A stretch of 64,000 nucleotides of DNA from Rhizobium sp. CF122 (GCF_000282035.1 NZ_AKKA01000067.1:53779-117778); one strand, 5' to 3'; positions 43,290 to 53,058 are shown, counted from the first letter of the stretch. Translations and numbers: made by a program. The notes: generated by a model not told the origin, from the letters alone.

Positions 43290-44264
43290 ATGGCACGATC
43301 GATCGACATCACAAAGGACAGGCAGCAGGCTATCGAAGCCGGTTGTGCGGTACTTGGCGACGGATTCCCGATCGCAATCCCGACGGAGACCGTCTACGGG
43401 CTCGCCGCCGATGCCACCAATCCGGTTGCGATCGCCCATATTTACGAGACCAAGGGCCGCCCGCGCTTCAACCCGCTCATCTGCCACATGGCCGATCTTG
43501 CCATGGCCGAAAGACACGCGGAGTTCGACCCCGTTTCGCGCGCGCTGGCCGAAGCCTTCTGGCCCGGCCCGCTCACGCTCGTGCTGCCGCTGAAACCCGA
43601 GAGCGCCATTCATTCGCTGGCAACTGCGGGTCTCGATACCGTCGGCATCCGCGTACCGAAGGGGTTTGCAGGCGAATTGATCCGCGCCTTCGGGCGGCCG
43701 CTCGCCGCGCCCAGCGCCAATACGTCGGGCAAGATCAGTGCAACGAGCGCTGCCCATGTCGACGCCGATCTCGGCGAGCGCATCAAGCTGATCCTCGATG
43801 CCGGCGCCAGCACCGTCGGTGTCGAGTCCACGATCGTCAAGGTCGAGGGCGGCAAAGTCCGGCTCCTTAGACCAGGCGGGTTGCCGGCCTCCGAGATCGA
43901 ACGCGTGGCCGGTCAGAAGCTTCTGAGATCTCGGAAGGCGTCTGCTGCCATCGAGGCGCCCGGGATGTTGGCGTCGCACTATGCGCCTGGCGCAAGTGTC
44001 CGCTTGGACGCGACGCATGTCGATTCCACCGAGGCATTAATTGCCTTCGGCAAGACCTCCGTTGCCGGCGCCGATGATGCAAAGATCGTGCTCAATCTCA
44101 GCCGCGACGGGGATCTTGCCGAGGCAGCGGCCAATCTGTTCGACTATATGAAGAGGGCCGATGCCAGCGGCGCCTCGACGATCGCCTTTTCAGCCATCCC
44201 CGACGAAGGACTTGGCGAGGCAATTAACGACCGGCTGCGCCGCGCTGCCGCGCCACGCGAATAG
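43290..44264 (+). CDS. L-threonylcarbamoyladenylate synthase (Sua5/YwlC type)
   Basis: This enzyme makes threonylcarbamoyl-AMP from threonine, bicarbonate and ATP, the first step of the tRNA t6A37 modification. The 324-residue protein is the two-domain Sua5 form. The YrdC domain is about 1-205 (PTETVYGLAADATN near 33, KGRPRFNPLICHM near 56, PSANTSGKIS near 143, STIVKVEGGKVRLLRPG near 185) and a C-terminal Sua5 domain follows (MLASHYAPGA near 228). The FAD oxidoreductase gene follows after 19 bp in the same direction. Confidence 0.93.
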   Translation: MARSIDITKDRQQAIEAGCAVLGDGFPIAIPTETVYGLAADATNPVAIAHIYETKGRPRFNPLICHMADLAMAERHAEFDPVSRALAEAFWPGPLTLVLPLKPESAIHSLATAGLDTVGIRVPKGFAGELIRAFGRPLAAPSANTSGKISATSAAHVDADLGERIKLILDAGASTVGVESTIVKVEGGKVRLLRPGGLPASEIERVAGQKLLRSRKASAAIEAPGMLASHYAPGASVRLDATHVDSTEALIAFGKTSVAGADDAKIVLNLSRDGDLAEAAANLFDYMKRADASGASTIAFSAIPDEGLGEAINDRLRRAAAPRE

Positions 44265-44283
44265 CGAAAAGGACCACGTTTCG

Positions 44284-45711
44284 ATGAGCAGCGTTTCTCC
44301 CGAACTTCTCGACCGCGTCGCCGCCATCGTCGGCGAGAAACACGCGCTTCGCAGCGAGGCGGATCTCGCGCCGCATCTCATCGAAAACCGCGGCCTTTAC
44401 CATGGCTCCTCGCCTCTCCTTCTGAAGCCCGGCTCCGTCGAAGAAGTGTCGGCGATCCTGAAGCTCGCAACCGAGACCGGAACTGCCGTCGTGCCGCAAA
44501 CGGGCAACACGGGTCTCGTCGGCGGCCAGACGCCGCGCGAGGGCAAGTCCGACATCATAATTTCGCTCGAACGCATGAACAAGGTTCGGGATGTCGATCC
44601 GGTAGCCAACATTCTGGTCGCCGATGGCGGCGCGATCCTCGCAGACGTGCAGAAGGCCGCAGAGGCGCACGGCAGGCTGTTTCCGTTGTCCCTTGGCTCC
44701 GAGGGCTCGTGCCGGATCGGCGGCAATCTCTCGACGAATGCCGGCGGTACCGCCGTGCTTGCCTATGGCAACATGCGCCAGCTCTGCCTCGGCCTCGAGG
44801 TCGTGCTGCCCACCGGCGAAATCTGGAACGGACTGCGTCGCCTCAAGAAGGACAACACCGGCTACGATCTGCGCGACCTCTTCATCGGCGCTGAAGGCAC
44901 GCTCGGCATCATCACCGGCGCGGTGCTGAAGCTCTTTCCGCAACCGCTTGGCAAGCAGGTCGCGTTCGCGGGCCTTAACTCGGTCGAGGATGCCCTTGCG
45001 CTCTTCAACCTGGCGTCCAGCCTTTGCGGCTCCTCGCTGACGGGCTTTGAGCTGATGCCACGCTTCGGCGTCGAGATTACCGCCCGCAACATCGAGGGCG
45101 TGCGCGATCCGCTGGAATCGACGCATCCCTGGTATGTCCTAGTCGATATTTCCACGTCCGATTCGGCCGAGACCGCCGAGCGGATGATGACGGCACTGCT
45201 TGAGCAGGGCTTCGAAGCCGGGTTGGTTCAGGACGCGGCGGTCGCCTCTTCGGTCGCGCAACAGAAGGCGCTCTGGCATATGCGCGAAAGCATGTCGGAC
45301 GCACAGAAGCCGGAAGGCGGATCGATCAAGCATGACGTTTCCGTGCCGGTTTCGGCAATCCCGGCCTTCATGCGCGAGGCCGGCGAAGCGGTGATGGCCG
45401 CGATGCCCGGCGCCCGCATCTGCGCCTTCGGCCATATGGGCGACGGCAATATTCACTACAACATTTCCCAGCCGATCGGTGCAGACAAGCAGGCCTTTCT
45501 GGCGCGCTGGCGCGAGATGAACCACGTCGTCCATGGCTTCGTGCTGGCGCATGGCGGATCGATTTCGGCCGAGCATGGGATCGGTCAGCTGAAGCGCGAT
45601 GAACTGGCTTCGATCCGCCCGGCGATCGAAATGGACCTGATGCGCAGGATCAAGCGCGCCTTCGACCCGGCCGGCATCATGAACCCTGGCAAGGTCGTCA
45701 GCGTCGATTAG
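44284..45711 (+). CDS. FAD-binding oxidoreductase (GlcD / D-2-hydroxyglutarate dehydrogenase-like)
   Basis: This 475-residue flavoprotein of the vanillyl-alcohol-oxidase superfamily oxidises a 2-hydroxy acid. The FAD-binding part has VVPQTGNTGLVGGQTP near 73-88 and a GSCRIGGNLSTNAGGTAVLAYGN block near 140. The C-terminal cap has GHMGDGNIHYNIS near 382 and SAEHGIGQLKRDEL near 428, typical of D-lactate, glycolate and D-2-hydroxyglutarate dehydrogenases. It has no iron-sulfur partner gene nearby, which favours the single-subunit type. AAAGGA lies about 13 bases before the ATG. Confidence 0.88.
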   Translation: MSSVSPELLDRVAAIVGEKHALRSEADLAPHLIENRGLYHGSSPLLLKPGSVEEVSAILKLATETGTAVVPQTGNTGLVGGQTPREGKSDIIISLERMNKVRDVDPVANILVADGGAILADVQKAAEAHGRLFPLSLGSEGSCRIGGNLSTNAGGTAVLAYGNMRQLCLGLEVVLPTGEIWNGLRRLKKDNTGYDLRDLFIGAEGTLGIITGAVLKLFPQPLGKQVAFAGLNSVEDALALFNLASSLCGSSLTGFELMPRFGVEITARNIEGVRDPLESTHPWYVLVDISTSDSAETAERMMTALLEQGFEAGLVQDAAVASSVAQQKALWHMRESMSDAQKPEGGSIKHDVSVPVSAIPAFMREAGEAVMAAMPGARICAFGHMGDGNIHYNISQPIGADKQAFLARWREMNHVVHGFVLAHGGSISAEHGIGQLKRDELASIRPAIEMDLMRRIKRAFDPAGIMNPGKVVSVD

Positions 45712-45726
45712 AGGTATTCGAGATCG

Positions 45727-48444
45727 TCAGCTCGACGTGCCGCCGGTCAGAATCGTCAGTGCGGGCGAATTGCTGGAGCTGTTTTGCAGATCGTACATAG
45801 CGGTGAAGCGCTTCATCAGCTTGTCGACTTTCTTCGAATCCTGAAGATCGTCGAGATTCACGAACTTCTTCAGAAGATCGACCTGCTTTTCGACATCCAT
45901 GCTCGAAATGCCGCTCGGCAGGCTATAGGTGGTCGTGATGACCTGGAACAGCGCCTTGTCCCCGAGGATGGTGTAGAGCGAGGTTATGTCGGGCGCCTTG
46001 CGGGCAAAATAGAGAGCAAGGCGAACGCCGTCATTGCTTTCACCCTGCTGCGTTTCGAGGGTCTGCTGGAGATAGCTCTGCTGCGTGCGATCCTCGGCGC
46101 CGACGTTCTGGACCGCGCCGATCTTGGCGCGGGTCAGGTCGCCCTCGGTATCGAAATTGAAGTCGGCGACGATTTCCTTGAGCTTCGAATCTGCCTTTGT
46201 GTTCAGATAGCTCTTCGGATCGGACGGGTCAGACGTGAAGATCTTCCGCAAGGTCTCCTCGTCGTATTTCGTGGGGTCGAGACCGTTCGCCTTCAGCACG
46301 AAGCTTGTTAGCTTGTCATTCGTCAGGAAATCGTCGAGCGACTTTACCTCTGCCATGCCCTTGGCGAAATTGTCGACGGCCGTCGTCGCATCCTTCGAGG
46401 CCTTGTCCTTGATCGAGCCGTCGCTCATTCCCATGGTGGCACGCGACTTGTAGTTTGTCGCATACTTGGCCATGACGGCAGGAGAGAGAGCCTGCACTTC
46501 CGACGTAATCTTGCCGTCGCTGCCGAAATTGAAGGCGCGGACGAGATTCGTGATGCGCTCGTCCTTGAACGAGGCGACATAACTGTTCGGATCATAGGGG
46601 TCGCTCTTCAAAAGCTTGCGCAATGTCGAACGCGGCACGTCCTGCTCCGTCAGCCCATAGGCGCGCAGCGCCATCTGATAGGGGTCAGGCAGGTCGTCGT
46701 TCTTCTTATTCAGATCCGCCGTCGCATTGGAGCGGAGGAAATCATCCACCTTCTTGATGTTGTCGTCGCTCATCCGCTCTTTGTAGTTGGCGACGGCAGC
46801 GTCGATGGCCTCTTGCTGTGCATCATCATAACGGACCGCATAGCTGTCGGTCGTGTTCATCTGCTGTTCGGCGCTCTGCGGACCGGAGGCCGCCGCGGCT
46901 GATCCGTCCGAGGCGAAGCTGAATGCCTGGTTGACGCTGGTAAAGCCCTGAGCGGAGGCAAAGCTTGGATCAGTCAGAATGCTCTTCAGGTCCGCGTCGC
47001 TGGTATCGGCAGGCATCCGATACACCGACTTGATGAGGCTTGTAAGCTTCTGATCCGCGATCAGCTGGTCCACGTTGGAGATGGCGCCTATCTTGCTTTG
47101 GAAATAGTCAAGGTTGGCATTGGCGCCGGAATTTGTGGAACGCGCCTGCGCAGTGGCCTGCGCAACGCCTTTGTCCGACACCGTGCCATCGGCGAGAAAG
47201 TTAAAGGCCGCGTGGACGTTGTCGTAGCCGAGCGTCGAGGCATAGGTCGTGTCCGTGAGCACGCTCTTCAGATCGGCATCGCTCAGCGTCTGCGGCATGC
47301 CGTAGGCATCCTTGATGAAGCGCGTCAACCTTGGATCGGCTATCAGATCGTCGACATTCGTAATTGTGACAATCTTGGACTGGTAGTAGCTCGACGCTGC
47401 GGACGCCATGTCAGCCATGGCATCGATCTGATCGGAGGTTTGCGCGGTATAGGAGGCAGCGGTGGAATCGATCGTGCCGTCCGCGTTAAAGTTGAACGCG
47501 CTGTAGGCTTCACCATAGCCCAACGTATTCGCATAGTTGGAATCGGTCAGCACCAGCTTCAGGGCAGCATTGCTGAGGTCCCCCATGCTGAACGCTGTCT
47601 TGATATAGGACGCCAGCCGGCTATCCGCTACTAGGTCGGAGACATTTGTGATCGTTCCGATCTTGGACAGGTAGTAGGCCTTGTTATAGTCGGCGGCCGC
47701 CGGCGTCGCGATTGACGGAACAGTCAGATTGTACTGCTCCATTACAGCATTCTTCTGCGCAGTCGTCTGAGCAGCACCACTGACCGTGCCATCGGCGTTG
47801 AAATTGAATTGCGCAGCAAGCGCCTTGTATTTGTCGTTGCCGTTGACGTTCACGAAGCTGTTTGGATCGTTGACGTCGCTTGTCAGAACCTGCGTCAGGA
47901 AGTCCTTCGAGACGTAGGTCGGGTCAATACCGTAGGCTTTCAGGACATAGGTGCGGACACGACTGTTGCTGACGATGTCGGAAACATCCTGCACCGCGTC
48001 GATTGCGTTGCTGTAGTAGTCGGTCTCGGTCGTGGCATTCTTGCTCTCGTCCGCGAAGGACTGTGTGTAGAGACCAATCAGATCGTCTTCCTGGGCGTCG
48101 CTCTGCGCATCCGCTGCCGGCGAATTGAAATTGAACGCGGCAGCGAACTCCTTGTATCGCGTATCTGTCAGCTTGTTGGCGAAGCTATCGGCATCGGTGA
48201 GATCGCTTTCCAGCACCTTCTTCATGAAGGCCTTGGCGTAAGTCATGTCATCTAGGCCATAGGCCTTCATCGCGTAGCTGTAGAGGCGGTAGTTGCCGAG
48301 GAAATCGTCGACGTCTTTGACCTTGTTGATGTTGTCCTTGTAATACTCGGCGTCGCGCTTGACCGTTGCCTGGGCGGCAACCCGATCCAGGCTCTGCTTC
48401 ATGTTCCCCGACAGTATGTTGTAGGCCATCGAAGCAGAGATCAT
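45727..48444 (-). CDS. DUF1217 repeat protein, Cys- and Trp-free, possibly flagellum-related
   Basis: This 905-residue protein is built of about eight repeats of a ~100-residue DUF1217-like unit. Each unit has a VDDFLxNxRLxxYxLKAYGL helix, an LKxVLTSDxxDPxSF helix and an AFNFNADG-type turn. The whole sequence contains no Cys and no Trp and has no signal peptide, a composition shared with flagellar axial and type-III-secreted proteins. The N-terminus (MISASMAYNILSGNMKQSLD) is Ser/Asn-rich and helical. DUF1217 is found in rhizobial flagellar clusters as I recall, but no flagellar genes are here. AAAAGGG lies 6 bases before the ATG. Confidence 0.75.
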   Translation of the reverse strand: MISASMAYNILSGNMKQSLDRVAAQATVKRDAEYYKDNINKVKDVDDFLGNYRLYSYAMKAYGLDDMTYAKAFMKKVLESDLTDADSFANKLTDTRYKEFAAAFNFNSPAADAQSDAQEDDLIGLYTQSFADESKNATTETDYYSNAIDAVQDVSDIVSNSRVRTYVLKAYGIDPTYVSKDFLTQVLTSDVNDPNSFVNVNGNDKYKALAAQFNFNADGTVSGAAQTTAQKNAVMEQYNLTVPSIATPAAADYNKAYYLSKIGTITNVSDLVADSRLASYIKTAFSMGDLSNAALKLVLTDSNYANTLGYGEAYSAFNFNADGTIDSTAASYTAQTSDQIDAMADMASAASSYYQSKIVTITNVDDLIADPRLTRFIKDAYGMPQTLSDADLKSVLTDTTYASTLGYDNVHAAFNFLADGTVSDKGVAQATAQARSTNSGANANLDYFQSKIGAISNVDQLIADQKLTSLIKSVYRMPADTSDADLKSILTDPSFASAQGFTSVNQAFSFASDGSAAAASGPQSAEQQMNTTDSYAVRYDDAQQEAIDAAVANYKERMSDDNIKKVDDFLRSNATADLNKKNDDLPDPYQMALRAYGLTEQDVPRSTLRKLLKSDPYDPNSYVASFKDERITNLVRAFNFGSDGKITSEVQALSPAVMAKYATNYKSRATMGMSDGSIKDKASKDATTAVDNFAKGMAEVKSLDDFLTNDKLTSFVLKANGLDPTKYDEETLRKIFTSDPSDPKSYLNTKADSKLKEIVADFNFDTEGDLTRAKIGAVQNVGAEDRTQQSYLQQTLETQQGESNDGVRLALYFARKAPDITSLYTILGDKALFQVITTTYSLPSGISSMDVEKQVDLLKKFVNLDDLQDSKKVDKLMKRFTAMYDLQNSSSNSPALTILTGGTSS

Positions 48445-48737
48445 AACGCGCCCTTTTCCGGCAAAGTCTTCAAAGTATGACAGATTGGTTCTGCGCTATT
48501 TTGCGATAAAAAGCTTACCCGAGACTTACCCATCCTGCGTTGCAATATGGCACAGCCGGCGTTCACCCTCCGGAAACCTTGCCGGCTTCGGTTTTGATAA
48601 CCATCCAGGGAGGCAAAGTTTTCTTAACCGCGATTTTTAAGCTGTCCGGAACAGGCGCCGCCTATTGTCGAGCCATAGAGGGCGAAAAGCCCCGAGGAGA
48701 AGACCGGAAACCGGCTCTCAGGTAAGACAAGGGTAGA

Positions 48738-49310
48738 ATGAACATGAACAACACCGTTATGAAGCCCGTATGGGCTGGAACGACACTGCGTCTCGATCCG
48801 TCTCGCTTTCCCCAGCAGGTTAGCTACGCCATCCACGACTCCTCAAGTGACGTCAGCATAACGATCGACGAACGTGGCGCTATCCTGCGCAAGGTTCTTC
48901 CCTCAAGCGGCCTACCGCTTTCGATCGCACTTCCCAAGCGCGCCTTCAAGGGCGTTGCCGCCCGCGCCATTGACCACGGCAACGGCGAAGTGACCGTAAC
49001 ACTGGAGCTTCACCACGAAGATCCGGAGCTCTGCGTACCGCTGCTGGTCGCTCACGACCTCGCGGATATCGCTGCCGATTGGCGCAGTTGGTCGGAAGCC
49101 TTCCGCATTCCGATGCTGATGGTCGAGGCCGACGGCGTCGCACGTCCGCTCGAAGAACATCTCGGCGACCTACGCACCAGCGCCTTGAAGCCACGGCGCC
49201 GCCACTCCTACTTCGCCAATCGCCGCCCGCGCTTCCTCGTGCGCCGCACGACCGGAAAGCTCGGCGTCGCCATGAAGATCGAAGGCAAGGAAATTATCGC
49301 CCGCAGCTAA
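48738..49310 (+). CDS. DUF6101 family protein
   Basis: This 190-residue soluble protein belongs to a rhizobial conserved family of unknown function. The N-terminal half is strand-rich (FPQQVSYAIHDSSSDVSITIDERGAILRK). The C-terminal end is strongly basic (LKPRRRHSYFANRRPRFLVRR), which suggests binding to nucleic acid or membranes. AAGGG lies upstream of ATG 48738; an ATG two codons later is also possible. It is convergent with ubiA across a perfect terminator hairpin. Confidence 0.7.
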   Translation: MNMNNTVMKPVWAGTTLRLDPSRFPQQVSYAIHDSSSDVSITIDERGAILRKVLPSSGLPLSIALPKRAFKGVAARAIDHGNGEVTVTLELHHEDPELCVPLLVAHDLADIAADWRSWSEAFRIPMLMVEADGVARPLEEHLGDLRTSALKPRRRHSYFANRRPRFLVRRTTGKLGVAMKIEGKEIIARS

Positions 49311-49333
49311 GCGGCGCGCCGTTTCAGATTATC

Positions 49334-49359
49334 AATGCCCGGCCGCTGTGCCGGGCATT
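49334..49359. terminator. bidirectional terminator between DUF6101 gene and ubiA
   Basis: AATGCCCGGC (49334-49343) and GCCGGGCATT (49350-49359) form a perfect 10-bp stem with loop CGCTGT. It lies between two convergent genes and can terminate both. T-runs are short on both sides. Confidence 0.75.
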
Positions 49360-49371
49360 GTCGTTTCCGCC

Positions 49372-50331
49372 TCAGGGCAGTACGAAAAGAAGAGAAAGAA
49401 AGAGGCCGAGGAAAATGATCAGACCAACGCGATTGTTGGACTTGAACAATGCCAGGCACTGATCGCCGTCGCTGATATCCAGCGTTACGATTTGCCAGGC
49501 AAACATGCCGGCAGCAATGAGCAGGCCGAGATAGGCAAACAGGCCGACGCCCGCAACCAGGAAGGCGCAGAAGGCGAGCACGAGCGTCAGGCCATAGAGA
49601 CCGACGAGCCACTGTTTCGTCTTGTCGCCGAATAGCCGCGCGGTGGAACGAACGCCGATCAGCTCATCGTCTTCCTTGTCCTGATGGGCGTAAATCGTGT
49701 CGTAACCGATCGTCCAGACCACCGAGGCGACGTAGAGGAGGATCGGCGCCAGCGAAAGGCTGCCAAAGATCGCCGCCCAACCCATCAAAGCGCCCCAGGA
49801 AAAGGCAAGGCCGAGGAAGAATTGCGGCCAGTCCGTGAAGCGCTTGGCAAAGGGATAAAGCGCTACGATGGCGAGCGAAACGACGCCGAGGATGACCGAG
49901 AACCAGTTAAGCTGTAGAACGACCAGCAGCCCAACCAGCGCCTGCAGGACGATGAACATCTTGGCCTGCGTGCGCGTCACGCGGCCGGATGGCAGCGGCC
50001 GCGAGCGGGTGCGGGCCACTTCCATATCGATTTGGTGATCGACGAGATCGTTATAGGTGCACCCTGCCCCCCGCATCGCAACCGCGCCGATGAAATAAAG
50101 TACAAGATGGAAAATCAGCTGGCCGCCGGAAAACTGCCCAATATGGGCGGTCGCATTTGCGGCCATCGCCGCCGACCAGAAACAGGGCCACATCAGGAGC
50201 TGCCAGCCAATCGGCCGATCCCACCGCGCAAGCTGCGCATAGGGCCAGAGCCATGGAGGCAGGACCCGATAAACCCAATTGTTCGAAGGCGCATCCGCAA
50301 CGCGCCCGTTTATTCCGCCGATCTGTTGCAT
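49372..50331 (-). CDS. ubiA: 4-hydroxybenzoate octaprenyltransferase
   Basis: UbiA attaches the polyprenyl tail to 4-hydroxybenzoate in ubiquinone synthesis and is an integral membrane enzyme. The 319-residue sequence has about eight or nine helices. Both Asp-rich diphosphate-binding motifs are present, NDLVDHQID (Asn94 to Asp102) and YAHQDKEDD near residue 220. RTRSRPLPSGRV near 107-118 is also characteristic. It lies about 40 bp downstream of the membrane protein gene on the same strand, so read-through is possible. Confidence 0.95.
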   Translation of the reverse strand: MQQIGGINGRVADAPSNNWVYRVLPPWLWPYAQLARWDRPIGWQLLMWPCFWSAAMAANATAHIGQFSGGQLIFHLVLYFIGAVAMRGAGCTYNDLVDHQIDMEVARTRSRPLPSGRVTRTQAKMFIVLQALVGLLVVLQLNWFSVILGVVSLAIVALYPFAKRFTDWPQFFLGLAFSWGALMGWAAIFGSLSLAPILLYVASVVWTIGYDTIYAHQDKEDDELIGVRSTARLFGDKTKQWLVGLYGLTLVLAFCAFLVAGVGLFAYLGLLIAAGMFAWQIVTLDISDGDQCLALFKSNNRVGLIIFLGLFLSLLFVLP

Positions 50332-50370
50332 GAAGCCATCTAGCGATCGGTCAAGGTGCGGGTCAAGCCA

Positions 50371-51090
50371 TCATGCGGCCGCAGTGCCAAACTCCGCAGA
50401 ACCTTGCTCCCCTGAAAGGTAAACGCGGGCAACGACAACTGCGGCATAGCTCACACCGAGCGCCTGAAGAAATGCCGCTGCAGCCGAGATCGCGAGCATG
50501 ACGACATTCGGTTTCCCATCGACCAACAGCAACGGCGAGGTCCCAAACTGAGACGCAACCACGACAAGCAGTATCGACAGAACCGCCGGCAAAATCATCC
50601 CGGCAACAAGCCGACCGGACGTTGGGAAAAATCGTGCTGTGCCGCGCCGGAGAGCATCCACAAGCGTTGTCCCGTGACCGGTGATGCTTGAAGTTGGCCA
50701 GGTTCCCAAAAGCGACAAAACCAGTGCATAGGCGACAAACAGAGCGAAAGCGAACAGCAGCACGCTTACAGATACACCTAACTCCGAGGGCAAAAACATG
50801 AATATCGGCAGCGAGATGACGAGCGCTCCGATGAGAAGCGCTACCGTCTTGAGAAAGTAAGGAAACATTCGTCCGAAGCCCGCGCGCTTTCCGACCTCCG
50901 CAAACGGCGCGGAGTAAATGACCGCCCCCTGAACACACATCGCGACATAACTCCACATGAAGCTCGTCGCTCCACTGGACGTCGTTTTGCCCGAGAGTTC
51001 ATCGAATATCGAAAGGGCCATGGTACCAATGACGACAACCACGTACATGGACCAGTTTCTGCCGATAATGCTGAATGTCTCGCGTAGCAT
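50371..51090 (-). CDS. hypothetical multi-pass inner membrane protein
   Basis: This 239-residue protein has about six hydrophobic helices and no recognised catalytic motif. It resembles in layout the uncharacterised six-helix membrane proteins seen in many alphaproteobacteria, but I cannot name a family. ATG 51090 was chosen because AGGGAGG lies a few bases upstream. The position of ubiA close downstream on the same strand suggests joint transcription, not shared function. Confidence 0.6.
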   Translation of the reverse strand: MLRETFSIIGRNWSMYVVVVIGTMALSIFDELSGKTTSSGATSFMWSYVAMCVQGAVIYSAPFAEVGKRAGFGRMFPYFLKTVALLIGALVISLPIFMFLPSELGVSVSVLLFAFALFVAYALVLSLLGTWPTSSITGHGTTLVDALRRGTARFFPTSGRLVAGMILPAVLSILLVVVASQFGTSPLLLVDGKPNVVMLAISAAAAFLQALGVSYAAVVVARVYLSGEQGSAEFGTAAA

Positions 51091-51158
51091 CCCGCCCTCC
51101 CTCGCGCGTCTATACACGCACTCAATCTGAGTCGGGACTGCTCGTCAAAGTCGTATTT

Positions 51159-51740
51159 CTAGACGCCATTCCATCGTCGGATGACCGGCTCCGTCACATC
51201 GTGCTCGTAGCCGAGAACGCTGATGCTTGTCGTGTCCAGGATCAAGCGCGCGCCATTGGCCGGCGGTAGTCCGAGCCAGCGCGCGCCGAGCACGCGCAGG
51301 AAATGCGAGCTCGAGAAGATCAGGATGGGGGCATTGGCCTGCCGCAGTCCCGAGATGATCCGATCTGCCCGTGCACCGACATCGCCTGCCGCCTCGCCGC
51401 TCGGACACCCGTCGCGAAACAGCTGCCAGCCGGGTCGGCTTGCATGGATTTCCTTGGTGGTGATGCCCTCGTAGGCGCCGTAGTCCCACTCGGCCAGATC
51501 GTCCTTGACGATCGCGCCGGCGCCAAAGCCGGAGAGTTCACAGGTGTTGCGGGCACGCTGCGACGGGCTGGACCACACGGCGGCGAAGCTCTTGCCCGCA
51601 AGGCGCGGACCGAGCTGGCGCGCCGCTTCCTCGCCGTTTGCCGTCAGAGGAATATCGCTGCGGCCGGTATGTCTTCCAGAAAGGCTCCATTCCGTTTCGC
51701 CGTGTCGGACGAGATAGATCTCGGGAAACGCACTGCTCAT
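51159..51740 (-). CDS. histidine phosphatase family protein
   Basis: This 193-residue member of the phosphoglycerate-mutase-like superfamily has LVRHGETEWSLSGRHTGRSD at its N-terminus with the catalytic Arg-His-Gly, then SSPSQRARNTCEL and a WDYGAYEG block with the acidic residue. The second catalytic His is in SSSHFLR near residue 148. The sequence looks most like small phosphatases such as CobC/GpmB-type proteins; the substrate is unknown. ATG 51740 is preceded by GGAAAGAGA. Confidence 0.87.
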   Translation of the reverse strand: MSSAFPEIYLVRHGETEWSLSGRHTGRSDIPLTANGEEAARQLGPRLAGKSFAAVWSSPSQRARNTCELSGFGAGAIVKDDLAEWDYGAYEGITTKEIHASRPGWQLFRDGCPSGEAAGDVGARADRIISGLRQANAPILIFSSSHFLRVLGARWLGLPPANGARLILDTTSISVLGYEHDVTEPVIRRWNGV

Positions 51741-51763
51741 GTGTCGGTCTCTTTCCAAGAAAG

Positions 51764-51787
51764 AAAAGGCGCGGTTGGTGCCGCGCC
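51764..51787 (-). terminator. terminator of the cfa gene
   Basis: On the minus strand GGCGCGG (51787-51781) pairs with CCGCGCC (51774-51768), followed by TTTTCTTT. It lies 11 bp after the cfa stop and just upstream of the next gene on the same strand, so it separates the two transcripts. Confidence 0.8.
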
Positions 51788-51798
51788 TTCCCGGCTGA

Positions 51799-53058
51799 TC
51801 AGAGTATAACCTTTTCGAGCGGCGGACGCGTCGCCTCGAACTCCTTCAGCTTCGCCTCATTCTCCGCAATGTAGTTGCGGTTGTCAGGCGTGGAAAACTG
51901 GTTCTTGGAAATCTGGATCTGCATGACGAAGAGTTCGTCCCAGCGGAAGCCGATTTCCGAACCGGCCAGATAGAACTCCCACATGCGGAAGAAGCGCTCA
52001 TCGTACAGGGCGACGGCTTCCGCCTTGTGGGCGACGAAACGCTCGCGCCAATGGCGGAGCGTTTGGGCGTAGTGAAGCGGCAGCACTTCAACATCGCGCA
52101 CCAGAAGACCGGCCTTCTCGATCACGGGGATCGTCTCTCCGATCGAGGGAATGTAGCCTTGCGGAAAGATATACTTCTCGATGAAGGCGTTGGTCGCGAA
52201 GCTTGGCTTCGGTCGGGCAATGGAATGCAGCAGCATGACGCCGTCATCGGCCAGCAACTCGTGCACTTTCTTGAAGTACTTGTCGAAGTTGCCGATGCCG
52301 ACATGCTCGAACATGCCGACCGAGACGATGCGATCGAACTTCTGACCGGTCATCGTCCGGTAGTCCTGCAGATCGAAGCGGACACGGTCGGCAAGACCGC
52401 GCTGTTTCGAACGCTCGCGCGAGATCTTCAATTGCTCTTCACTGAGCGTGATGCCGGTGACATGAAGGCCGGGCGCGGCTTCCGCCAGATACATGCCCAT
52501 CCCGCCCCAGCCGGAGCCGATCTCAAGCACGCGCTGGTTCGGTTCTAGCAGGAGCTTGGCGGCGATGTGGCGCTTCTTGGCAACCTGTGCCTCCTCCAGG
52601 CTGATGCCCGGTGGGTCGTAGTAGGCGCAGGAATACTGCCAATCCTCGTCGAGGAAGAGTTCGAACAGCCTTTCGGACAGATCGTAGTGGTGCGCCACGT
52701 TGCGTTTGTTGCGATTGACCGGCAGACGGCTTTTCAACTGTTGAAGAGCGATGCGGCTGATCAGGAGGGCCGCCATCGGGATATCGAAGATTTCGTTGGT
52801 GGTGTTCTGTTTCACCATCTCCAGGAAATCGTAGATGCTGCCGCGTTCAAGAATGAACCGGCCCTCCATGTACATTTCGCCGAGCTTTAGGGTGGGGTCG
52901 CGGCGGATCAACTTCTCCGCCTCCTCGTCGGCAACGCGAACAACAACCAGATCACCAGTGCCGTCGCCAACCATATGCGTCTCGCCATTGGCGAGAGTGA
53001 GCTTCAGATTACCCTTGCGGATGAGTTTTTTGACGATCGATAAGAAAGCCGACGCCAT
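51799..53058 (-). CDS. cfa: cyclopropane-fatty-acyl-phospholipid synthase
   Basis: Cfa methylenates double bonds of membrane phospholipid acyl chains using SAM, hardening the membrane in stationary phase or acid. The 419-residue protein has an N-terminal lipid-binding domain (1-110) and a methyltransferase domain with the SAM motif VLEIGSGWGGMGMYLAE near 180. YYDPPGISLEEAQ near 150 and VGMFEHVGIGNFDKYF near 253 are further family motifs. The start at ATG 53058 has GAGG 8 bases upstream; an in-frame TTG two codons earlier is less likely. Confidence 0.92.
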   Translation of the reverse strand: MASAFLSIVKKLIRKGNLKLTLANGETHMVGDGTGDLVVVRVADEEAEKLIRRDPTLKLGEMYMEGRFILERGSIYDFLEMVKQNTTNEIFDIPMAALLISRIALQQLKSRLPVNRNKRNVAHHYDLSERLFELFLDEDWQYSCAYYDPPGISLEEAQVAKKRHIAAKLLLEPNQRVLEIGSGWGGMGMYLAEAAPGLHVTGITLSEEQLKISRERSKQRGLADRVRFDLQDYRTMTGQKFDRIVSVGMFEHVGIGNFDKYFKKVHELLADDGVMLLHSIARPKPSFATNAFIEKYIFPQGYIPSIGETIPVIEKAGLLVRDVEVLPLHYAQTLRHWRERFVAHKAEAVALYDERFFRMWEFYLAGSEIGFRWDELFVMQIQISKNQFSTPDNRNYIAENEAKLKEFEATRPPLEKVIL

